Shown in pieces: positions 1 to 8,452 of a stretch of DNA of 64,000 nt (positions within the stretch are counted from its first letter, which is position 1; each line of letters starts with the position of its first letter). The stretch is from Sphingobacterium sp. UBA4616. GTDB lineage: Bacteria; Bacteroidota; Bacteroidia; Sphingobacteriales; Sphingobacteriaceae. The DNA is taken from assembly GCA_002386525.1 (NCBI GenBank), contig DGIS01000001.1, positions 1 to 64,000 of the forward strand. The letters are read 5' to 3'. Both the position numbers and the translations under genes were made by a program. The notes below the pieces were generated by a model. The model saw nothing but the letters and a program-made list of their open reading frames with translations. It did no database searches and had not been told where the DNA came from.

Positions 1-120
1 AAGCTATAGCCGTATAAGACCGGAGCCGAAAGACCATCTTCTTCTGACAATTTTCGAATTAACTTCGCCCCAACTTCTGCCTTTTATGCAGTGGGTCATC
101 AGACTTCCTCGAATTTTCCT

Positions 121-353
121 TTGATTTTTCCCGAGGGTGACCCGAAGCCCACCCGAAGAAATTCCGAGCAACGCTGGGAGAAAGGGCGAAGTTGGTCAGG
201 AGTTGGTAGGTACTTAAATGGTCTATTCCTTGGCAAGAAAGGTACCGTTAGTTCACCGTTAAGCTACCGGGAGTGTACCGAAAGGGTACCAAAAAGGTAC
301 TGGGAATGTACTAAAGAGCTACCGGAGATATACCAAAGAGGTATTAAACAGGT
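121..353 (+). repeat. 11-bp-period intergenic repeat element (copy A)
   Basis: From 233 to 353 the DNA is eleven back-to-back degenerate 11-bp units, most beginning ACC or ACT and ending GT, for example 277-287 (ACCGAAAGGGT) and 288-298 (ACCAAAAAGGT). Upstream, 121-222 carries CCGAAG motifs and a GC-rich segment that aligns with a second element near 34.6 kb. A 10-bp inverted repeat (61-70 with 184-193) spans the left part. Eleven is not a multiple of three, so an open frame running through here does not give a repetitive peptide; this argues for a DNA- or RNA-level element and not coding sequence. It lies directly upstream of the TlpA-SusC-SusD operon. Function unknown. Confidence 0.7.
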
Positions 354-603
354 ACGAGCTGTCAGTAGCTCACTGGTGAATCTTGGGTATAAGTCCGATA
401 GTGCAACAGCACAGTTTGAAAAAGGAGAGAGTACCGAATTGGATAATGGAAGAGAGGGAAGTTGTTTTGAATTTGATGCTTTTAAGACGTTTTATGAGCG
501 CGTTACCTCTGCTATCGACTCTTTTGTTGTTGATGGTATTTCAATGGCTCAGAGGGCTTTAAAATGCTTTACTTATTTGTCCGATTATAAAAATACTTTT
601 CGC

Positions 604-1995
604 ATGTCGCTGACATGCTTGGCTTTAGTTTTTCGATCATCTAATTTTTCTTTTAAGGCATTAAAGAGCATCAGAGCTCTTATGGTACTAGTTCTGATGG
701 TTTCTATGTTTAGTTTATCGGCTCAGACGCCCCGCAAGGACAGCGGGGCCGATGGGCTATCCGATCTTAGGGCGCTAAAACCGGGGGATAAGATCCCTGA
801 TGCAGTATGGAACCAAACACTCGAACTGAACTATTTCAATGGGGAAAAGAAAACAATCAAGTTCGCTGATCTGAAAGGGAAGCTGATTATATTGGATTTT
901 TGGGCGACTTGGTGTAAATCCTGCATTGAGGGATTTCCACATCTGGAAGATGTGAAAACAATTAATCAAGATGAGATTGTTGTGTTGCTCGTTAATAGCG
1001 TACAGACAAAGGATACGAGAAAGCGTGTGAAAGATTTGACAAACAAGTATTCTGCTCAATATAGTTTTAAAAGTTCACTTCCCTACTTATTTGGAGATAC
1101 GGTATTCCAACAGCTTTTTCCTCATAATGCGATTCCGCATGTTGTCTGGATAGATAAAAACGGGATGTTGGTTGCAAACACCTATCCAGATGCGCTGACG
1201 AAAGAAAATGTCAACGCTGTACTTCATAATGAGAGCGTACATCTCCATCAAAAAGAATGGAGATCTAAGGATAAACCTGCGTTAATACCGGAAGAAATGA
1301 TGAATAATGGATTTTATGCGGGGTCCATTTTTAGGACTTATCTGGAAGGGCTCGATGTCAGTTATGGAAATTATTCTTTTGATGGAAACCGTACAAGATT
1401 TCAGATCATTAATTTAAGTTTTGCTAAGCTTTTGTCTATCGCATTCCAGCGGGAACTGAAAGGTATTCCCTGGAGAAGCTGGCGCTTTGACGCTGTGAAA
1501 GCGCCGGATTCTAAACAAAAACTTCTGGCATCTAATCGCTATGACAATCGCTTTTGTTACGAGATGGTGTACATGGATTCACTATCAAAAGTCGGCGCTA
1601 AAAAATGGTTTACGGAAGATTTTAAACGGTTCTTCGGAATAAAATTATCCGTAGAAAATAAGCCAACCGATGTATTGCAAATTGCCTTCAATTCGGCCTT
1701 TGAAAAGATCAGAAGTAAAGGTGGTGTTCCGGAAGTTTTCCTGGGAGACTCAGGTACTGAAATGAAATTTCGCAATATTCCTTTAGAATTGCTGGTAGAC
1801 AATCTCAGCCTTTATTTTAATAAGCCCTTGGTCATTGAAAAATCTAATCGGCTCCTTGTGGACATGACGATCCCTAAAGACTTTGAAAACTGGGAACAGG
1901 ATGCACGAAAGGAATTTCTCCGAACAATGGGACTTGAGCTCAATGCAGCTCGGGAGACGATTACCTGTGCTACATTTTTATTAGCAAATAGATAG
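604..1995 (+). CDS. TlpA-like thioredoxin protein with C-terminal DUF3738-like region
   Basis: Exported thiol-disulfide protein, probably periplasmic or outer-membrane associated. From the ATG at 604 the protein is 463 aa: an N-terminal signal sequence (KSIR followed by a hydrophobic run ending FSLSAQ), a thioredoxin fold with the active site WCKSC (Cys codons at 913 and 922), then about 250 residues ending in a segment resembling DUF3738 (key words LLVDNLS, NWEQDARKEF, MGLEL). Proteins of this type often precede SusC/SusD pairs in Bacteroidota, and susC begins 12 bp downstream. The frame stays open back to a GTG at 91, but that part crosses the 11-bp repeat element, so I place the start at 604; an ATG at 682 is an alternative. 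The active site has Ser where TlpA proteins usually have Pro. Confidence 0.75.
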   Translation: MSLTCLALVFRSSNFSFKALKSIRALMVLVLMVSMFSLSAQTPRKDSGADGLSDLRALKPGDKIPDAVWNQTLELNYFNGEKKTIKFADLKGKLIILDFWATWCKSCIEGFPHLEDVKTINQDEIVVLLVNSVQTKDTRKRVKDLTNKYSAQYSFKSSLPYLFGDTVFQQLFPHNAIPHVVWIDKNGMLVANTYPDALTKENVNAVLHNESVHLHQKEWRSKDKPALIPEEMMNNGFYAGSIFRTYLEGLDVSYGNYSFDGNRTRFQIINLSFAKLLSIAFQRELKGIPWRSWRFDAVKAPDSKQKLLASNRYDNRFCYEMVYMDSLSKVGAKKWFTEDFKRFFGIKLSVENKPTDVLQIAFNSAFEKIRSKGGVPEVFLGDSGTEMKFRNIPLELLVDNLSLYFNKPLVIEKSNRLLVDMTIPKDFENWEQDARKEFLRTMGLELNAARETITCATFLLANR

Positions 1996-2007
1996 GAGGA
2001 CCGGAAT

Positions 2008-5000
2008 ATGTTGATAAGATTGTTTTTGATCCTATGTATTGGGATTTACTGGCCTATGTCGTATGGTCAGGTCAAAGAAAGAAATATAGTAAGCGGAGTA
2101 ATTCTAGAAAAAGAAGATCATCAGCGGCTGCAGGGTGTCACTGTGCAAAATATGGCTACAGGTGTAAGTTTAAAAAGTCGGGCTGATGGAAACTTTGGTA
2201 TACAAGCTAACTCGAGTGATACGTTGCGATTTTCGGCTCTTGGGTTTCAGGAACTGCGCCTGCTGGCAAAAGACGTGGAAGCAAAAGGTAGGGTTTTCAT
2301 GGTTGTAAAAAACAATTATCTGGAAGAGGTAATGATCAATACAGGATATCAAGTGCTAAAGCCAAATGAAACCACAGGTGCCGTTGACGTCATATCTAAC
2401 GATATGCTTAATCAGCAGACCGGCACACGTATTTTGGATCGGTTGAATAATGTGGCTTCGGGCCTGAGGTTTGAAAATAAACCCACTGCTGTTCCAGATC
2501 GGCAAAAGCTGAATTTTTCTGTTCGTGGATTAAGTACCATTGAAGGAAACCTTGATCCCCTGATCGTGCTGGACGGATTTATATATGAAGGCGATGTGGC
2601 CAATATAGATCCCACTAGTGTCGAGTCAATCACGATATTAAAAGATGCGGCCGCTAGTGCAATATGGGGAGCGAGAGCTGGTAATGGGGTAGTGGTTATT
2701 TCATCCAAGAAAGGTAGCCGGAGTAACGCTGGGAAGATGAATCTTTCTTTTGGAAGTACGATAATTTCTAGAGCCAAGCCAGATCTGGGTAAACAGTATC
2801 GGCTTTCGAATGGTGACTATATTGCTATAGAATCAATGCTGTTTGAAAATGGATTTTACGATAAGATAACGGATAGATCTCCTTTTATCTCAGTAACTCC
2901 TGCCATTGATATATTTGATCGTACAAAACGTGGATTGCTGACGCCAGGGGACTCAGCCCACATGATTGGCGAGCTCTTGTTGAATAATGGAAGGAAGGAA
3001 TATAGTGATCTGTTTCTGGACCCCCCTTTTTCTCAACAATATTCGCTGAACCTTTCTGGGGGCAGCCAACAATATGCGTATGGATTTTATGGCGGATATA
3101 CCAAAGATATCAACGAATATGCGGGCCGTTTCAGAAAAGTTAACTTCCGGCTGACTAATAGTTTCTATCCGACCGAGAAGCTCAATATTGACTTTAACCT
3201 TTTGTTTACCAATAGTCAAAACGGTTCAGGAAGGCCTACCTATGAGTCGCTGACATATAATGGGAAGGCGGTACCCTATATGAGCTTTTATACTAGTGAT
3301 GGTACAGAGCGAGCATTCTTTCCGGATTTTAGAGAAATATATATGGCTGAAAACTACGGTGAACCATATATGGATTGGGGTTATTATCCGTTATCCGACT
3401 ATAGGAATGCGACAGTTACAACTCGTTTGAATGAATGGTTTGCAACAGTAAATGGTAAATATAAATTCTTCCCTTTTTGGGATCTAAATGTCGGGTTCCA
3501 GTATCAATCGCAAACAACAGATGCCCAGGATATCTTCAATGAGCAAAGTTATTATGCGCGCAGGACTGTCAATCAATATACAGAGGTCTCAAACGATGGG
3601 AATACAGTGACCTACCGCATTCCAAAAGGCGGAATTAAAAATGTAGATATTGCCAATGGACGATCTTATACTGCCCGTGCACAATTGAATCTAAACAAAT
3701 CTTGGCGCATACATCGTTTGGTTGGAATGCTGGGAGGAGAAATCAGGGAAACGGTAGCCAATGGTGAAAATTATCGTGTGTATGGTTATAAAGAGAAGCC
3801 TTTACAAACAATCCCTGTTGACTATACTGCTTATTTTACCGTTGTGCCTTCGATGATTCCCTTGGGCATTCCGGGAAATCCCACTTTCACTGAACGTCTC
3901 AACAGATTTGTCTCGCTCTACGCCAATTGGAGTTACATATTTAAAGATAAGTACGCATGGTCCGGTAGCTTTAGAAAGGATGGTGCAAATATCTTTGGGG
4001 CGCGTACCAATGAAAAGTGGACGCCGCTGTGGTCGGCCGGTATGTCCTGGGATATGGGAAAAGAGGAATTTTTACAATTGAAAAAGGTGGATAGACTGAA
4101 GTTACGTGCTACGTATGGCTATAGCGGAAATGTCGATTTGCGTAAGACGCCAGAACCCATTGCCAGTGTAACCTCTGGTACGTATACTAGATTTCCCGCT
4201 TTGACGATTTCAACGCTGAACGATCCATCGCTGCGGTGGGAAAAAGTTTCGACGTTAAACCTTGGAATAGATTTTTCGGTTCTTAAAAATCGGATAACAG
4301 GTAGTGTTGACTTTTATATCAAAACTGGAAAAGACTTGTATGGACTTACCGAGTTTGACTATACTACTTGGGGTAAGTCTAATACCGTAACTAAAAACGT
4401 CGGGTCTATGAAAGGCAAGGGCTGGGATTTCAACTTGACAACAAAAAATATTGATAAGCAGATTAAGTGGAATTCTCATCTTTTATTCAATGTGAACAAA
4501 AATAAGACAATAGCTTATTACCGTAAGCAGAATACCGGTGTATTCTCCTTCCTAGGGGATGGTAATGCAATAACACCCATAATCGGCATGCCGCTCAACG
4601 CGATTGCTGCTTTTAAATGGATGGGGTTGGATGAACAGGGAAATCCTCAGGGAATGCTTGATGGTAAAGCGAGCAAAGATTATACAGGTATCAATAATTC
4701 TTCTTTGAATGATGGTACAGCAGGTGGCAGCATTGTTTTTTATGGATCGGCTAGACCCCAGGTCTTCGGATCCATAGCGAATTCATTTGAGTGGAAAGAT
4801 TGGAGCCTGTCTTTTAATGTCAGTTTCAAAGCCGATTATTACTTTCGAAAACCTGCAACTTCTTATTATAATCTTTTCAATAAGGGAGTGGCCTATCCTG
4901 ATTTTGAACTGCGGTGGCAGAAGAGTGGGGATGAGGCTCATAAAGTGATGCCAGCACTGCAGTATCCACTGGAATCGTTTCGGGACGCTTTCTATCAGCA

Positions 5001-5229
5001 ATCTGAAATTAACGTATTAAAGGGTGATCACCTCAGATTGGAATATGTGAATCTCTCGTACACCAAGGGTTTCAATGTATCTAAGCGAAAGATGAAGTTA
5101 AAGTTTTATGGCAATGCAAGTAATCTCGGTCTGATATGGACGAGTAATAAGAAACATATTGATCCAGAGTTCACATATCAAATAACGCCGCCAAGAACGT
5201 TATCTCTGGGCTGTCAGCTAAATTATTAA
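2008..5229 (+). CDS. SusC/RagA-family TonB-linked outer membrane transporter
   Basis: TonB-dependent outer-membrane channel for an unidentified nutrient, working with the SusD-like lipoprotein encoded next. The 1073-aa protein has a signal peptide (about 1-20), a carboxypeptidase-regulatory-like beta domain (about 25-110), a plug with SVRG, the LIVLDGF segment and the KDAAASAIWG(A)RAGNGV motif typical of SusC, then a long beta-barrel ending in a terminal aromatic (LNY). The start has a strong Shine-Dalgarno (AGGAGGA, 1995-2001), unusual for Bacteroidota, suggesting coupling with the preceding TlpA gene. There is no STN domain, so an anti-sigma/sigma relay is not suggested. The substrate cannot be told from sequence; no glycosidase or peptidase lies in the operon. 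Confidence 0.93.
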   Translation: MLIRLFLILCIGIYWPMSYGQVKERNIVSGVILEKEDHQRLQGVTVQNMATGVSLKSRADGNFGIQANSSDTLRFSALGFQELRLLAKDVEAKGRVFMVVKNNYLEEVMINTGYQVLKPNETTGAVDVISNDMLNQQTGTRILDRLNNVASGLRFENKPTAVPDRQKLNFSVRGLSTIEGNLDPLIVLDGFIYEGDVANIDPTSVESITILKDAAASAIWGARAGNGVVVISSKKGSRSNAGKMNLSFGSTIISRAKPDLGKQYRLSNGDYIAIESMLFENGFYDKITDRSPFISVTPAIDIFDRTKRGLLTPGDSAHMIGELLLNNGRKEYSDLFLDPPFSQQYSLNLSGGSQQYAYGFYGGYTKDINEYAGRFRKVNFRLTNSFYPTEKLNIDFNLLFTNSQNGSGRPTYESLTYNGKAVPYMSFYTSDGTERAFFPDFREIYMAENYGEPYMDWGYYPLSDYRNATVTTRLNEWFATVNGKYKFFPFWDLNVGFQYQSQTTDAQDIFNEQSYYARRTVNQYTEVSNDGNTVTYRIPKGGIKNVDIANGRSYTARAQLNLNKSWRIHRLVGMLGGEIRETVANGENYRVYGYKEKPLQTIPVDYTAYFTVVPSMIPLGIPGNPTFTERLNRFVSLYANWSYIFKDKYAWSGSFRKDGANIFGARTNEKWTPLWSAGMSWDMGKEEFLQLKKVDRLKLRATYGYSGNVDLRKTPEPIASVTSGTYTRFPALTISTLNDPSLRWEKVSTLNLGIDFSVLKNRITGSVDFYIKTGKDLYGLTEFDYTTWGKSNTVTKNVGSMKGKGWDFNLTTKNIDKQIKWNSHLLFNVNKNKTIAYYRKQNTGVFSFLGDGNAITPIIGMPLNAIAAFKWMGLDEQGNPQGMLDGKASKDYTGINNSSLNDGTAGGSIVFYGSARPQVFGSIANSFEWKDWSLSFNVSFKADYYFRKPATSYYNLFNKGVAYPDFELRWQKSGDEAHKVMPALQYPLESFRDAFYQQSEINVLKGDHLRLEYVNLSYTKGFNVSKRKMKLKFYGNASNLGLIWTSNKKHIDPEFTYQITPPRTLSLGCQLNY

Positions 5230-5245
5230 TCTAGTAGATTTTGAT

Positions 5246-6622
5246 ATGAAAAATATAATTAAACAACAACAATTTTATAGTATATTGATTATTTTATTTC
5301 CCTTCTTTTTGGGAGCCTGTAATAAATATTTAGACGTCCAATCCAACAAAAATCAGGTGGTTCCAAAAGACTTGATCGATCTTCAACAGATACTGGATGG
5401 TGCCCAGAACATCAACCTTAACTTCTGTTCTATTGGTGAAGTATCAGCAGACGATTATTTTTTAAAGCAACGGGTATTTGACGGCTTAAGTGAGGAGGGG
5501 AGAAAGTTTTATACATGGGAAAATCCTGTTTATAATTTTAATAACGATTGGGCCAAGGCGTATATACCGGTTTACAGTTGCAATCTGGTGCTGGATAAAC
5601 TGAAAGAGATAGAAATGACAGCTCTTAATATGGATGAATGGAATAATGTGAAGGGGAGTGCTCTTTTTTATAGAGCTAGTCAATACCTTAGTTTGATTTG
5701 GACTTACGGTAAAGCGTTTAATGAAAAAACCTCTTCAGCAGATCTCGGCATAGTGCTGCGTGAGTCCTCAGATTTTAATGTGAAGTCGGAACGTTCGACG
5801 GTGTCAAAGTCTTATCGGATCATTTTGAATGATCTTTTGGAGGCCTCCAAATTATTGCCGGAGCAAGCAATACACAGTATGAGACCTTCCAAAATAGCAG
5901 CTTATGGGACATTAGCCAGAACTTATCTTTCTATGGCAAAATATGATTCTGCATATTATTATGCAGATAAAGCCCTGGCGGTAAAACACGAGCTCGTGGA
6001 TTTTAATGACGCAAAGCTGATTGACACAAAAAGTTCCTATCCTTTGACGAGGTTTAATAAGGAGACAATGGCATATTTCGAACTTGTGACGATTAATGCT
6101 CAAATAGGGGTAAACTATGCTAATATTGATACAAACTTATATCAGTCATATGATGCAAATGATTTGAGAAAACAGACTTTTTTTAAAATGAGCACAGATG
6201 GATACGTTTCTTTTAAAGGAAGTTATTCAGGTAGCGCAAATCTCTTTGGTGGGCCAGCTGTTGATGAAATGTTGCTTATCCGTGCAGAATGCTCTGCCAG
6301 AAAAGGAATGATTCGGGATGGACTGGATGATATGGATTATTTATTATTGCATCGCTATAGGACGGGTACTTACCTACCCAGTAATTTCGAGAGTAAAGAT
6401 AGTGCGCTTGACTTTGTGCTGGCGGAAAGAAGGAAGGAGCTTTTATTTCGAGGATTAAGATGGAGCGATGTAAAACGGTTAAATCAGGAAGGTAGGCAGA
6501 TTCACATCAAGCGAATGGTCAATGGAAAAGAATATATCCTAAGGTCCGGCGATAACCGCTATGCTTTACCACTTCCTGATGATGTGATAAAGACAACAGG
6601 AATTCCCCAGAATCCTTATTGA
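5246..6622 (+). CDS. RagB/SusD-family nutrient-binding lipoprotein
   Basis: Surface lipoprotein that captures substrate for the SusC channel encoded 16 bp upstream. It is 458 aa, with a lipoprotein signal peptide and lipobox (FFLGAC), the SusD-typical opening CNKYLDVQSN, an alpha-helical TPR-like core, and the C-terminal signature of the family (LAERRKELLFRGLRWSDVKRL). It is somewhat shorter than many SusD proteins. It is the last gene of the TlpA-SusC-SusD operon and is followed by a clear terminator. Ligand unknown. Confidence 0.92.
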   Translation: MKNIIKQQQFYSILIILFPFFLGACNKYLDVQSNKNQVVPKDLIDLQQILDGAQNINLNFCSIGEVSADDYFLKQRVFDGLSEEGRKFYTWENPVYNFNNDWAKAYIPVYSCNLVLDKLKEIEMTALNMDEWNNVKGSALFYRASQYLSLIWTYGKAFNEKTSSADLGIVLRESSDFNVKSERSTVSKSYRIILNDLLEASKLLPEQAIHSMRPSKIAAYGTLARTYLSMAKYDSAYYYADKALAVKHELVDFNDAKLIDTKSSYPLTRFNKETMAYFELVTINAQIGVNYANIDTNLYQSYDANDLRKQTFFKMSTDGYVSFKGSYSGSANLFGGPAVDEMLLIRAECSARKGMIRDGLDDMDYLLLHRYRTGTYLPSNFESKDSALDFVLAERRKELLFRGLRWSDVKRLNQEGRQIHIKRMVNGKEYILRSGDNRYALPLPDDVIKTTGIPQNPY

Positions 6623-6667
6623 GTAACAACCGCATAAATAAGGTATTTTTCGTAGGAGGTTTAAGGA

Positions 6668-6702
6668 GAGATCAGAATCAAAAGGATTCTGATCTCTTTT
6701 TT
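6668..6702 (+). terminator. Rho-independent terminator after susD
   Basis: A perfect 12-bp stem (6668-6679 with 6685-6696) with loop AAAAG is followed by a run of T. It lies 45 bp after the SusD stop codon and separates this operon from the convergent minus-strand genes. Confidence 0.9.
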
Positions 6703-6761
6703 GGAATAGTTTATTCCATCAATCTGGACGCTTTTAATTTCCAAATTGATGTTAAAAATAG

Positions 6762-7139
6762 CTAATCCCGATTGTGGATTTGAATTTCAGTTTCACTATT
6801 ACCGCCATTTCTCTGAGGGATATAACCTGAGCCAGTGAAAAATTCATCTAACTGAATTTTCGTTGGATCGAGCTCTCCACTCGAAGTCAAATCAGTTGAT
6901 TCTACTTGCATAGAACAAGCTAAGTTATCACCCTCACAAGATGGGTTGCTTGATGATACTTTCCAGTTGGATTCATCGGCAACTTCGCCGGGACTCGTAG
7001 GATTTCCATCAAAAACAACAGTCACAGGAGCTAAACTCTTTCCTGTATAAGCCTCAGCACCTTTAAATGCTGAGAATCCGATAATCATGGCTCCTCCTAA
7101 TATCATGTAGCCATAATTGTTTAAAAATTTGGTTAGCAT
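6762..7139 (-). CDS. Small exported protein, DUF6520-like
   Basis: A 125-aa protein with an N-terminal hydrophobic export segment (YMILGGAMIIGFSAF), a short acidic ectodomain with one Cys pair (residues of NPSC and LACS), and a low-complexity tail. The size, leader, Cys pair and position right after a MauE/DoxX-like gene fit the DUF6520 group as I remember it; this label is tentative. The start at 7139 is chosen because AAAGGAGGG lies 8 nt upstream on the minus strand, an unusually good ribosome site here. The gene overlaps the upstream MauE-like gap by spacing of only 4 bp, so the two are probably cotranscribed. Role unknown; the Cys pair could be a substrate of the neighbouring redox protein. 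Confidence 0.6.
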   Translation of the reverse strand: MLTKFLNNYGYMILGGAMIIGFSAFKGAEAYTGKSLAPVTVVFDGNPTSPGEVADESNWKVSSSNPSCEGDNLACSMQVESTDLTSSGELDPTKIQLDEFFTGSGYIPQRNGGNSETEIQIHNRD

Positions 7140-7143
7140 GTAG

Positions 7144-7875
7144 CTACCCTCCTTTCTGTACAGCAAGCCATCTATTGGTTAGTAAAGATGTTGGCTTGCA
7201 ACTTTTTTTTGTAAATAATTGTCGGTACGGACCTGTGTACCGATCGTATCTGTATGCCAGGCTGCCTACTATAGGCCTACTGACGTCGTTGTGTTCTGGA
7301 TAATAATATAGACTGTCCGGTGCATACCATATATCCTTTGACTTTGTATAATGGATATTCCTGTAGCTGATAGCTCCCATTGCTATAAAGCAAATCAGAA
7401 ATAATGCTATGTTTGTCTTGCCTGTGATTACTCGCTTGCCATATTTGGCGACCTTGCGATGCAACACCCATCCCGTTATAGAAAGGCCAAGAATCACAAT
7501 ATTTATCAATAGATGCGCAGTCCAGGAAATACGGCTCAGAAAGCTTGTGCACATACAGGGTTTCTGTGCATAGACATTTAATACGCCTAATCCGATATAG
7601 ATTGTAAAAACGATGATCAATAGGGTGGAGGCTCTCCATCCCCATGCACGCAGTCCGACTGATGGTATGGCTAGTAATATCCCAACACCGATTTCCATGA
7701 GCGGAAGTAACGAAAAGAGTATTGGAGCCAGATCACCGATTATTGGCTGCTGCTCAAGGGCGATCCGAAACGCGCTTAGCTGCCAGATCTTGTCCATACC
7801 TACATAGATCCAAAAAAGGATCATTACCGACCGAAGGATCTTATATATGATGCTACTTGTTTTATTCGCTTCCAT
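7144..7875 (-). CDS. MauE/DoxX-family redox-associated membrane protein
   Basis: A 243-aa inner-membrane protein with about four transmembrane helices in the first 150 residues and a CxC pair in a loop (QKPCMCTSF), followed by W and another helix, as in MauE/DoxX-type redox-associated proteins. The C-terminal 100 residues appear soluble after a fifth helix. MauE-like proteins are thought to help electron transfer or disulfide formation in exported partners; the likely partner here is the small Cys-pair protein encoded 4 bp downstream, or the TlpA-like protein across the terminator. Immediately upstream of its ATG lies an array of eleven 21-bp-spaced repeats, so its expression is probably controlled through that array. 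Confidence 0.7.
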   Translation of the reverse strand: MEANKTSSIIYKILRSVMILFWIYVGMDKIWQLSAFRIALEQQPIIGDLAPILFSLLPLMEIGVGILLAIPSVGLRAWGWRASTLLIIVFTIYIGLGVLNVYAQKPCMCTSFLSRISWTAHLLINIVILGLSITGWVLHRKVAKYGKRVITGKTNIALFLICFIAMGAISYRNIHYTKSKDIWYAPDSLYYYPEHNDVSRPIVGSLAYRYDRYTGPYRQLFTKKSCKPTSLLTNRWLAVQKGG

Positions 7876-7879
7876 AGCT

Positions 7880-8115
7880 TTAATTATTTATACCGTGGTA
7901 TTAATTATTTCTTTCCGCTGATTTATTATTTCCGGCTGCGGTTTTATTATTTTCGTTTTCCAGCCTTAACTATCTAGTTTAGCACCTTTATTATTTATAC
8001 TTAGCTTATGCTAACTATTTGTATTTCTCTCCTAACTATTTATATCCCGGGCTTAATTATTTGTATTGCCATGTTAATTATTTTTGAATGGGCTTTAATT
8101 ATTTCTATGCTTCTT
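7880..8115 (-). repeat. Array of eleven 21-bp-spaced direct repeats (candidate LytTR operator array)
   Basis: Eleven copies of a core reading TTAATTATTT on the plus strand (AAATARTTAA on the minus strand) start at 7880, 7901, 7922, 7943, 7966, 7987, 8011, 8032, 8053, 8074 and 8095. Spacings are 21 bp in eight of ten steps, otherwise 23 and 24. The sequence between cores is not conserved, so this is not a simple tandem duplication. 21 bp is two helical turns, putting every core on one face of the helix. On the minus strand several copies (ATAGTTAGG, ATAGTTAGC, ATAATTAAG) resemble the published LytTR half-site consensus, which also repeats with a 12-13 bp spacer. The array abuts the MauE-like start codon. 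The LytTR interpretation is inference. Confidence 0.8.
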
Positions 8116-8200
8116 TAAAAACAGGGCGCCGTACCTGCCCCTCCATTAGGTACAGCGGCCTGCCTGAGCGTCAGCTTCTACTTTCTCGTACGCCTTAAAT

Positions 8201-8208
8201 CAAAGGTA
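8201..8208 (-). promoter_or_regulatory. Possible -7 box upstream of the 21-bp array
   Basis: The minus strand reads TACCTTTG, matching the Bacteroidota -7 consensus TAnnTTTG. No good -33 element is visible. If it is used, the MauE-like mRNA would have a leader of about 320 nt containing the whole repeat array. Confidence 0.3.
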
Positions 8209-8406
8209 CCACGGAAAATAGGCGAGCGTAGGTGTAACGAAATGACTAATTCGGAGAGTTCACCTGCCTCTATTGGGTTTAAACAAAGGGCGGGATGTAG
8301 TGAAGGAGTAATATGGTGGCAAAAAGGTTAGGTGTGGCTTCTTGGTAAAAACGTCGGTTTTGGGATTGTAATGGCTGTTTTTGATAGATAGAGCGAATGT
8401 GCTGAG

Positions 8407-8439
8407 GGGGTGTAACGCTAACATACCCCTAGTTTTTTT
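8407..8439 (+). terminator. Orphan terminator-like hairpin on plus strand; rest of 8116-8452 gap unexplained
   Basis: A 7-bp stem (8407-8413 with 8423-8429, one G-T wobble) is followed by seven T on the plus strand, but no plus-strand gene precedes it. The gap 8116-8452 otherwise holds only a GTACCT/AGGTAC inverted repeat (8131-8136 with 8148-8153) and the possible minus-strand -7 box. A small plus-strand RNA ending here is possible but no promoter for one was seen. Confidence 0.3.
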
Positions 8440-8452
8440 AATTCTGTGTATT

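Noticed and set aside
7880..8115. CRISPR-like array
   Set aside because: Repeat cores are only about 10 bp, total period is 21 bp, spacers are far too short, and no cas genes are present.
8116..8440. Small plus-strand RNA ending at the 8407-8439 hairpin
   Set aside because: The hairpin with T tail is real, but no promoter or conserved structure was seen upstream; kept only as a low-confidence terminator.
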